This document shows positions 6,588 through 11,129 of a stretch of DNA of 11,129 bases, piece after piece. The notes beneath the pieces were generated by a model that was not told where the DNA came from, searched no databases, and saw nothing but the letters and a program-made list of their open reading frames with translations. The DNA is from Candidatus Neomicrothrix sp. UBA2131 (GTDB lineage Bacteria; Actinomycetota; Acidimicrobiia; Acidimicrobiales; MedAcidi-G1). Location of the stretch: the NCBI GenBank assembly GCA_002329075.1, contig DCXR01000041.1, positions 1-11,129 on the forward strand, read 5' to 3'. A program made the position numbers and the translations under genes. Position 1 is the first letter of the stretch; each line of letters starts with the position of its first letter.

Positions 6588-7486
6588 GAGGAGTCCGACT
6601 GGGGGTGCTGGTGCTGTTGTCGGCGGCCTGTGGTGGCGGCGACGCAACCCCCACGACCACTGTGGCCCCCACGACCACTGTGGCCCCCACGACCACGGGA
6701 GCCGGTGGTGTGGGTGACCTGTCAACCCCGGACCTGACGATCGGTCCGCTTCCTGCGGAACTCGCCGACTGGGCGCCCTATGCGAATCGACACATCGACG
6801 TCTTCGGAGTCCACGTGGTTGCCTTCCCCCGGGTCTCCAAGCGTGCGTTCACCCATGGGGCAGGGGTTCTCGCCCAGTACCTGGACAACGATGCCGACGG
6901 GACCGCTGACGACGAGCGCGTGGTTCGGGCTATGACCGACGAGCGGGCGATCCTGGTGATGCCCTACGACGAGGAGGACCTCGAGTCATCCGGAATCCTC
7001 GAGTCCGGCCTCGAGGAGGAATACGGCGCCCAGCCCCTCTTCGACGTGGAGACGGCGCCCACAGAGGGATTCGACGGAGCCCTGGAGGAGGTCCACCACC
7101 TGGTATTCGACTACGGATGGGCACTCGTCCATCCCGACCGTCTCGGACCTGAAGGGCTCTCCGACCTGACGAGGGCCATGGACCTTGCCAGGGGAGGTCA
7201 CTTCGAACAGGTCCCCGGCACCTACCCGGCCGACGCCTGGTACCACTACGACGACCGGACCTGTGAATACGACTGCATGGCCACCGAGTACTTCTACTGG
7301 TCACACACCACGATCCTCGGAGGCCAGGGCAGTTCGGACCGCTGTGCGGACATCGCCGAGGAATGGGAGCCCTGCACCCCTGAACGGCTGGCTGTTGTGG
7401 ATTCCCTTGTGACGGCGCTGCTCAGGGACCCCGATCTGGCCCTACCGACAGTCCTGCCCGACGGGGGCTATCGTCCCCGCTCCTGA
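6584..7486 (+). CDS. Putative secreted lipoprotein of unknown function with calcium-loop-like motif
   Basis: This 300-residue protein starts with Arg-containing residues, a hydrophobic stretch (6-13) and Cys16 in an LLSAAC lipobox-like context, so it is probably exported and lipid-anchored. A Thr/Pro/Val repeat linker (22-38) follows. The globular part contains DNDADGTADDE (101-111), an EF-hand/dockerin-like DxDxDGxxD loop; LEEVHHLVFDYGW (167-179), where Glu and two His could bind metal; and CEYDCMATEYFYWSH (227-241), followed by Cys254 and Cys264, perhaps disulfides outside the cell. The end reads LPDGGYRP. I do not recognise a named family; a metal-binding or peptidase-like role is inference only, and a classical HExxH is absent. 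TTG at 6584 overlaps the upstream stop (TTGA) and was chosen because it gives the complete signal peptide; GTG at 6605 would remove most of it. Translation is likely coupled to the preceding gene. Confidence 0.75.
   Translation: MRGVRLGVLVLLSAACGGGDATPTTTVAPTTTVAPTTTGAGGVGDLSTPDLTIGPLPAELADWAPYANRHIDVFGVHVVAFPRVSKRAFTHGAGVLAQYLDNDADGTADDERVVRAMTDERAILVMPYDEEDLESSGILESGLEEEYGAQPLFDVETAPTEGFDGALEEVHHLVFDYGWALVHPDRLGPEGLSDLTRAMDLARGGHFEQVPGTYPADAWYHYDDRTCEYDCMATEYFYWSHTTILGGQGSSDRCADIAEEWEPCTPERLAVVDSLVTALLRDPDLALPTVLPDGGYRPRS
6648..6696 (+). repeat. 18-bp tandem repeat in lipoprotein linker
   Basis: Two exact 18-bp copies (6648-6665 and 6666-6683) are followed by a partial third copy of 13 bases (6684-6696). 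The unit begins CCCCCACGACCACTG and encodes Pro-Thr-Thr-Thr-Val-Ala. It forms the flexible Thr/Pro spacer just after the lipid-anchoring cysteine and may vary in length between strains through slippage. Confidence 0.85.
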
Positions 7487-7517
7487 CCTATGGGGTGTGG
7501 ACGTCCCTCCGCCTGCC

Positions 7518-7523
7518 TATGAT
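7518..7523 (+). promoter_or_regulatory. Putative -10 element before the acidic zinc-ribbon gene
   Basis: TATGAT is a good -10 match 35 nt before the ATG at 7559, leaving room for a leader of about 25-30 nt that contains a Shine-Dalgarno sequence. No convincing -35 hexamer was seen. A palindrome GGACGTCC (7499-7506) lies in the spacer/-35 region and could be an operator. Confidence 0.35.
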
Positions 7524-7549
7524 CCCGCCGCGACCAGCACAGCCGACAC

Positions 7550-7554
7550 GAGGA
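7550..7554 (+). promoter_or_regulatory. Ribosome binding site of the acidic zinc-ribbon gene
   Basis: GAGGA lies 4 nt before the ATG at 7559 and is one of the few clear Shine-Dalgarno sequences in the window. It fixes this ATG as the start and contrasts with the apparently leaderless genes nearby. Confidence 0.6.
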
Positions 7555-7558
7555 AGAA

Positions 7559-8035
7559 ATGAGCGAAGAGGAAGAGCCCGAGGACCTGAAGTCCATCGAG
7601 GATGATGGCCCCGACCTGGAAGCCGAGGGACCTGAGGACGCCGACCTCGAAGATGAGGGACCTGAGGACGCCGACCTCGAGGGAGAAGTCGAGGAAGAGG
7701 TGGAAGGTACCGACGACGAGGACGGGGAAGACGCGGACGAGGATGAGGATGAGAAGGGGCCACGTGTGGTACGTGGCAATGGGCAGGACGAGGACGACGA
7801 GCCCGATCCCGACGACGTCGAGGCTGACCTGGATGCCATCCTGCGCGACCGGATCGCCGCCAGCGACGACGACGAGGAGGACGAGGACACACCGGCGGCC
7901 AAGCCCGTCTCTGGCGACCAACCCACCGCCAGGCAGGAGACAGAGGTGGCCTGCCCACACTGCTTCCTGCTCGTCCAGGCGGCCACCGTCGCCGAGACCG
8001 GTGAATGTGGCCACTGTGGTGGTCCGATCTCCTGA
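7559..8035 (+). CDS. Highly acidic protein with C-terminal zinc ribbon (DUF4193-like)
   Basis: This 158-residue protein is more than half Asp/Glu over its first 110 residues and must be largely disordered there. Two identical-type decapeptides, EGPEDADLED and EGPEDADLEG (23-42), are a recent tandem duplication. A short helical motif ADLDAILRDRIAA (89-101) follows, then another acidic run and a four-cysteine zinc-ribbon pattern CPHC-x14-CGHC (Cys132, 135, 150, 153). The layout of an acidic N-terminus, a D-x-L..IL+-R(I/L) helix and a C-terminal CxxCFLL knuckle resembles the small actinobacterial DUF4193 proteins, whose function is not known to me; this is a resemblance, not a firm assignment. 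The charged region could mimic nucleic acid or bind a basic partner (inference). It has its own -10 and Shine-Dalgarno sequence and is followed 29 nt later by the GNAT gene. Confidence 0.75.
   Translation: MSEEEEPEDLKSIEDDGPDLEAEGPEDADLEDEGPEDADLEGEVEEEVEGTDDEDGEDADEDEDEKGPRVVRGNGQDEDDEPDPDDVEADLDAILRDRIAASDDDEEDEDTPAAKPVSGDQPTARQETEVACPHCFLLVQAATVAETGECGHCGGPIS
7625..7684 (+). repeat. 30-bp tandem duplication in the acidic gene
   Basis: Two 30-bp units (7625-7654 and 7655-7684) match at nearly every base, differing only in the last few positions (AAGAT versus AGGGA). Each encodes EGPEDADLE plus one residue, so the frame is kept. Confidence 0.85.
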
Positions 8036-8064
8036 CCACCCGCAGTGGGCCAAGCGGACCTGAA

Positions 8065-8535
8065 ATGGAATCCGCCCGCCTCGGCACCCCCGAGGACCGG
8101 ATTGCACTCGGGCACCTCGCCGCACAGGCGCGCTTGGGGATGATCGAAGAGCGCGGTGGGGACATCCTCGATCGCCTCGACGTCGATAGGGACCGACCGA
8201 CGGAGTCCATCGACCGGGTGCTGGCCCATCCGGGCGGCGTGGTGGTCGTGGGATGCATCGATGACACGCCGGTCGGCTTCGGCACCATGCTTGTGGAGGT
8301 CGCCGCCGATGCTCGCCCCCATGCCTTCGTGGAGCAGATCTACGTGGATCCCGGGGGGCGCGCCGTCGGTGTGGGCGAGGCCATGGTCGGGTTGCTGGTC
8401 GACGAGGCGACCACACGAGGCGCAATCGGGATCGAGTCGCTGGCCCTCCCCGGAGACCGGGCGACCAAGAACTTCTTCGAGGCCCAGGGAATGGTAGGCA
8501 GGGCGATCATCGTGCACCGGTGGCTGGACCGTTGA
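8065..8535 (+). CDS. GNAT-family N-acetyltransferase
   Basis: This 156-residue protein has the GNAT fold, whose members transfer an acetyl group from acetyl-CoA to an amine. The core strand VEQIYVDPGGRAVGVGEAMVG (89-109) carries the acetyl-CoA pyrophosphate-binding pattern R-A-V-G-V-G (99-104) at the start of the following helix. Motif B is seen in IESLALPGDRATKNFFEAQGM (123-143), with the typical NFFEAQGM helix. The N-terminus (8-55) is the variable acceptor-binding part and gives no clue to the substrate. The ATG at 8065 was chosen over an in-frame ATG at 8005, because the extra 20 residues lie inside the previous coding region and have no GNAT features. No Shine-Dalgarno sequence is evident. 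Its end overlaps the Nudix gene, so the two are probably cotranslated. Confidence 0.85.
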   Translation: MESARLGTPEDRIALGHLAAQARLGMIEERGGDILDRLDVDRDRPTESIDRVLAHPGGVVVVGCIDDTPVGFGTMLVEVAADARPHAFVEQIYVDPGGRAVGVGEAMVGLLVDEATTRGAIGIESLALPGDRATKNFFEAQGMVGRAIIVHRWLDR

Positions 8536-8954
8536 GCGTCGGTCGCCCGGAACTCTGCGTGGGGGCCGTAGCCGTCAGGGACGGTTTCCTGCTACTCGTC
8601 CAGAGGGCGACGGAACCGTCCATCGGGAGATGGACCCTGCCCGGGGGACGGGTCGAGGCGGGCGAGTCCATCATCGCCGCCCTTGTCCGTGAGGTACGCG
8701 AGGAGACCGGCCTGGATGCTGTCTGTGGTGCGCTCCGTGGCTGGGTCGAACGGGTCGGGATCGAATACCACTTCGTGATCCTGGACTTCGACGTCACGGT
8801 GCTGACGGACGACGACCCGGTTGCGGCATCAGACGCCTCGGCGGCGGAGTGGGTGCCACTCGATGCACTGCGTTCCCGCGACCTGGTTGACGGACTCCTC
8901 GACTTCCTCGTGGAGCACGGCGTGCTCGAGGATGGGAGACCCGGGTTCTCCTAG
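8532..8954 (+). CDS. Nudix hydrolase
   Basis: This protein of about 140 residues contains a perfect Nudix box, GRVEAGE-x7-REVREETGL (residues 39-61 from this start), the GX5EX7REUXEEXGU signature whose glutamates bind Mg2+ for hydrolysis of nucleoside diphosphates linked to another moiety. RWTLPGGR precedes the box, as usual, and VAVRDGFLLLVQR is the first strand pair. EWVPLDAL near residue 110 is the common strand-helix after the core. The substrate (oxidised nucleotide, NDP-sugar, cofactor) cannot be read from the sequence. The TTG at 8532 overlaps the GNAT stop as TTGA and puts RPELCVGA close to the N-terminus, as in relatives I know; a GTG at 8520 would add four residues and is equally possible. 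Nearby genes do not explain its role, but the overlap implies cotranscription with GNAT. Confidence 0.9.
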   Translation: MSVGRPELCVGAVAVRDGFLLLVQRATEPSIGRWTLPGGRVEAGESIIAALVREVREETGLDAVCGALRGWVERVGIEYHFVILDFDVTVLTDDDPVAASDASAAEWVPLDALRSRDLVDGLLDFLVEHGVLEDGRPGFS

Positions 8955-8964
8955 GTTCTGCGCC

Positions 8965-9726
8965 TCAGCGTCCCTGCCATTCCGGCGGCCGCTTCTCGAT
9001 GAAGGCGCGAGGACCCTCGGCGAAGTCCTCGGTGGCGAAGATCTCCGCACTGAGTCGACCGCCGAGTCGAAAGGCCTCGCCGTCGTCGAGCAGGGTCGAT
9101 GAGATAATCGCACGCCGAGTGGCCCGAACGGCGAGTGGCGCATTGGCGTTGACATGGTCTGCCAGCGCCAGCGCCGCCTCGACCACCGTTCCGGGTTCGA
9201 CGAGGCGGTTGACGAGTCCGTGCTGGTGGGCAACAGCAGCATCTAGGGGATCGCCGGTGAGCGCCATCTCCATCGCCAGGTTGCGGGGAAGTGCCCGCGG
9301 CAACCGGACGAGCCCGCCGGCGGCGGCGATGAGAGAGCGCTTGACCTCGGGAAGGCCGAAGCTCGCTGCGGTCGAGGCGACGATGAGGTCGCATGACAGG
9401 ACGACCTCCGTGCCCCCTGCCACCGCAGGACCGTCGACGGCGGCAATGAGGGGCTTGGTGCGCTCGCGCTGCACCAGGCCGGCAAACCCACCGCGTTCGG
9501 TTCCAAGCCGCGTGGCACCCGCAGAGATGGCCTTGAGGTCGGCTCCGGCACAGAACGACGGCCCGTTGGCGGCAAGGACCGCTGTCCAGGCCTCAGGGTC
9601 GTCCTCGAACCTGTCGATGGCGGTTTCGAGGGCCTCGGCCAGTTCCTGGTTGACGGCATTGCGTGCCTCGGGCCGGTTGAGGCGTATGACCACCGTGCGT
9701 CCGTGGTCCTCGTACTCGACGATCAT
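8965..9726 (-). CDS. Enoyl-CoA hydratase/isomerase (crotonase) family protein
   Basis: This 253-residue protein has the crotonase fold, with oxyanion-hole motifs FCAGADLK (58-65) and GPAVAGGTEVVLSCD (99-113). Counting from the rat mitochondrial enzyme, both catalytic glutamates of a true enoyl-CoA hydratase are retained at the right 20-residue spacing: Glu107 in GGTEV and Glu127 in GLPEV. That supports hydration of a trans-2-enoyl-CoA, as in fatty-acid or amino-acid side-chain degradation, although chain-length preference is unknown. LAMEMALTGDPLDA (150-163) and the AFIEKRPPEW end (241-250) are typical of the family and length is normal. It is transcribed toward the Nudix gene with only 10 bp between stops. 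The start ATG is preceded by a TAGCGT box 8 nt away, so it probably has its own leaderless promoter despite lying just 52 nt behind another gene on the same strand. Confidence 0.92.
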   Translation of the reverse strand: MIVEYEDHGRTVVIRLNRPEARNAVNQELAEALETAIDRFEDDPEAWTAVLAANGPSFCAGADLKAISAGATRLGTERGGFAGLVQRERTKPLIAAVDGPAVAGGTEVVLSCDLIVASTAASFGLPEVKRSLIAAAGGLVRLPRALPRNLAMEMALTGDPLDAAVAHQHGLVNRLVEPGTVVEAALALADHVNANAPLAVRATRRAIISSTLLDDGEAFRLGGRLSAEIFATEDFAEGPRAFIEKRPPEWQGR

Positions 9727-9734
9727 GGCTGGTG

Positions 9735-9740
9735 ACGCTA
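9735..9740 (-). promoter_or_regulatory. Putative -10 element of a leaderless promoter for the enoyl-CoA hydratase gene
   Basis: Read on the minus strand, TAGCGT ends 8 nt before the ATG at 9726. Box and spacing are identical to those before the minus-strand gene starting at 11074. No Shine-Dalgarno sequence is present. Confidence 0.45.
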
Positions 9741-9778
9741 GCGGGGCGACCGTCCTGGGACCGAAGCCGCCAGCGTGC

Positions 9779-11074
9779 TCAGGGCCCGGCCCGCGTGCGG
9801 CGTCGCCTGGATCGGGTGGGCGTGGGATCCACGCCGAAGGCGGCAGCGATCGCCGGAACCCGCATCGAGAGCCGACGAACGAGAGCGAGGAGTTCTTCGC
9901 CGGGCTCCGGAGGAAGCCCGGCCGGCACTACCCGCTGGTGCACGGGCGAGTTGGCAACCGCATCGAGTATCGTGCCCCAGCGATCCTGACCGGTGTCGGC
10001 GGTCATGCCTGCGGTTGCAGCCTCGGTGAGGCGGTCGAGGAGGTCCCTGGGCATGGGCGCTCCGGCCTTCGGTGGGTGGGAGCTGAGCCGCAGAGCGCGC
10101 ACCACGCGACCCTCGCCCAGCACATGTGAGATCTCAGCCAGCCAGGCCTCGTGCTCGCGTTGCACGCGCTCGGCGAGTCCGACGCGGAGTCGATCGGCAA
10201 GGGCACGTGCCTCTTCGTCCCTGGCGGCCGACTCTGCGGCGACGACGACCGAGCGCAGGTCGCGGAGGTCGACTTCAGCGAGCCCTGCTTCGGCGGCCTC
10301 GGCGCGGTCCCTCCAATCTGCGGCATGGAGTCGGGGGAGCAGACGCTCCCCGAGGGTGAGAAGGATCTCGGCGGGAATCTCCGGCTCGCCGGCACCCCGG
10401 GTCGCTTCGTTCTGCCTGTCGACCTCCGAACGGAGGCCGGGAATGCCACCGTCGAGGAGAATCCGCCCGATGAGGCGTTGTTCGGCGGGAAGTGCATCGA
10501 TGGCGGCCTTCCGATGGACCCGCCGTGGACGCAGCCGGGGAGCCCTGGGGCGAGCGGGTGGATCGGCAGGGCCTCTTCGGCCCGTGCTCTCCTGGGAACG
10601 ACCTCCTCTGCCCTTGCCGCGGGGCTTGCGTTCGGCGCGTTCCTTGCGCCCCTTGCCGTCCCGGGAACGCTCACCCCGACCCTCGCCGCGGGGCTTGCGT
10701 TCGGCGCGTTCCTTGCGCCCCTTGCCGTCCCGGGAACGCTCACCCCGACGAGGTCGGCGTTCACCCTCATGGTCGTTGTCGCGACGGCGCCTACCACCGA
10801 CCAGGCGCGTGGTCACCTCGGGTTCCTCGTCACCACGGTCGAGGAGCTCGAGGAGTACGGGGCTGCTACGCACGTCCCGGGCCGGCAGGACAGCCGTGAC
10901 GGTCATTCCATCGAGGTACTGGTCGACCTCCACCCTCAGGACGTCACCTACGGCGACCGGCCCTTCGAGTAGCGCCCCATCGAGCGATCCACGTGGTTCC
11001 CGTGCACCGGCGGCACGCCAGGTCCAGGATCCGTCCTCCCTGGCGGAGGTGAGTTCGATCTCGATGCGCGGCAC
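9779..11074 (-). CDS. Uncharacterised protein with Arg/Lys-rich repeat linker
   Basis: I do not recognise a named family for this 431-residue protein. Three regions are visible. The N-terminus (1-75) is small and beta-like; GALLEGPVAVGDVLRVEVDQ (33-52) followed by LDGMTVTAVLP resembles an OB/S1/TRAM-type nucleic-acid-binding barrel, which is tentative. The middle (about 92-185) is strongly basic, contains a 23-residue tandem repeat (GERSRDGKGRKERAERKPRG core, 111-156) and is probably disordered and RNA- or DNA-binding. The C-terminus (about 187-415) is helical and Glu/Ala/Leu-rich (WRDRAEAAEAG, DLRDLRSVVVAAESAARDEE, RVVRALRLSSHPPKAGAPMP), ending in a second basic tail. The GTG at 11074 was chosen over the TTG at 11083 because a TAGCGT -10 box covers 11088-11083 and would place the transcript start near 11074. 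An RNA-associated role is inference. Confidence 0.75.
   Translation of the reverse strand: MPRIEIELTSAREDGSWTWRAAGAREPRGSLDGALLEGPVAVGDVLRVEVDQYLDGMTVTAVLPARDVRSSPVLLELLDRGDEEPEVTTRLVGGRRRRDNDHEGERRPRRGERSRDGKGRKERAERKPRGEGRGERSRDGKGRKERAERKPRGKGRGGRSQESTGRRGPADPPARPRAPRLRPRRVHRKAAIDALPAEQRLIGRILLDGGIPGLRSEVDRQNEATRGAGEPEIPAEILLTLGERLLPRLHAADWRDRAEAAEAGLAEVDLRDLRSVVVAAESAARDEEARALADRLRVGLAERVQREHEAWLAEISHVLGEGRVVRALRLSSHPPKAGAPMPRDLLDRLTEAATAGMTADTGQDRWGTILDAVANSPVHQRVVPAGLPPEPGEELLALVRRLSMRVPAIAAAFGVDPTPTRSRRRRTRAGP
10612..10749 (-). repeat. Two-copy 69-bp tandem repeat in the basic linker
   Basis: Copies at 10612-10680 and 10681-10749 differ at only one of 69 bases (T at 10615 versus C at 10684), which changes Glu to Lys in the encoded 23-residue unit. 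A degenerate third unit (GGRSQESTGRRG) follows in the protein. The near identity, synonymous sites included, indicates a recent duplication or homogenisation. Confidence 0.95.
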
Positions 11075-11082
11075 GGACCACA

Positions 11083-11088
11083 ACGCTA
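11083..11088 (-). promoter_or_regulatory. Putative -10 element of a leaderless promoter for the basic-linker gene
   Basis: On the minus strand TAGCGT is followed by exactly 8 nt and then GTG at 11074. It overlaps the alternative TTG start at 11083, which therefore would not be within a transcript from this promoter. Confidence 0.45.
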
Positions 11089-11129
11089 GCCGTAGGTGCG
11101 CTCATCCCGTCCGGGGCTCGGTGATCTAT

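Noticed and set aside
6648..6696. CRISPR-like or regulatory repeat array
   Set aside because: The repeats are contiguous without spacers, in frame, and encode a Thr/Pro linker.
8005..8064. N-terminal extension of the GNAT protein from the ATG at 8005
   Set aside because: It overlaps the zinc-ribbon coding end and adds residues with no GNAT similarity; the ATG at 8065 gives a normal-length protein.
7468..8517. A 349-codon minus-strand frame with long Ser runs
   Set aside because: The Ser runs are the antisense of Asp/Glu codons in the acidic protein; the frame also crosses the GNAT gene and a promoter region.
8999..10129. A 376-codon plus-strand reading frame opposite the hydratase gene
   Set aside because: It is antisense to a clear crotonase gene and the protein is Ser/Arg/Ala-rich without motifs, as expected for the complement of a high-GC gene.
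10151..10972. A 273-codon plus-strand frame with a repeated hydrophobic unit resembling membrane segments (GLAFGAFLAPLAVPG)
   Set aside because: The repeat is the complement of the 69-bp duplication encoding the basic linker; hydrophobic antisense of an Arg/Lys-rich stretch is expected.
11088..11128. Possible end of another minus-strand gene (…RDERTYG then TAG) at the right edge
   Set aside because: Only about 13 codons are visible and the TAG is also part of the putative -10 box. There is no way to tell it from chance.

Overview
The window is about 70% GC by eye, densely coded, with GTG and TTG starts, very short intergenic gaps and overlapping stop/start codons. Gene content and order (Tat translocase genes, then a HelY-type SKI2 helicase) point to an actinobacterium. 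The particular hypothetical families here (a catalytically degenerate diacylglycerol-kinase-like protein behind helY, a double-length ThyX-like protein, a long basic-linker protein) suggest a free-living Acidimicrobiia-like lineage. That taxonomic placement is inference from protein style and synteny, not from a marker gene.

Layout. Positions 2-3648 (+) form one apparent operon: the tail of a TatA/B protein, tatC, a compact helY-like helicase and a YegS/DAGK-like protein, joined by an 11-nt overlap, an 8-nt gap and an ATGA overlap. Positions 3701-4897 (+) hold an M20-family amidohydrolase/dipeptidase, apparently with its own leaderless promoter. Positions 4962-6587 (+) hold a tandem ThyX-like protein, again preceded by a leaderless-type -10 box. 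A secreted lipoprotein (6584-7486) overlaps its end through TTGA. Positions 7559-8954 (+) carry a highly acidic zinc-ribbon protein, a GNAT acetyltransferase and a Nudix hydrolase, the last two overlapping. On the minus strand, converging on the Nudix gene with only 10 bp between stops, are an enoyl-CoA hydratase (8965-9726) and, upstream of it, a large protein of unknown function with a repeat-bearing Arg/Lys-rich linker (9779-11074).

Function. The left cluster combines folded-protein export (Tat) with an RNA-helicase-like enzyme. In mycobacteria this same tatA-tatC-helY block lies beside the pafA/B/C genes of the Pup-proteasome system, so those may lie upstream of the window. The rest is mixed housekeeping and accessory metabolism: dipeptide or amide cleavage, nucleotide-related enzymes (ThyX-like, Nudix), acyl-CoA metabolism and cell-envelope lipoprotein work.

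Most interesting items: the two ThyX modules with complementary defects in the signature motif; the kinase-like protein lacking its GGDGT site; the helicase that appears to lack the SKI2 arch insertion; a recurring TAGNNT-N8-start leaderless promoter pattern that also relocates one start codon; and a nearly perfect 69-bp tandem duplication in the basic linker. I saw no tRNA, rRNA, CRISPR array, insertion sequence or phage gene. No intergenic stretch exceeds 75 bases.
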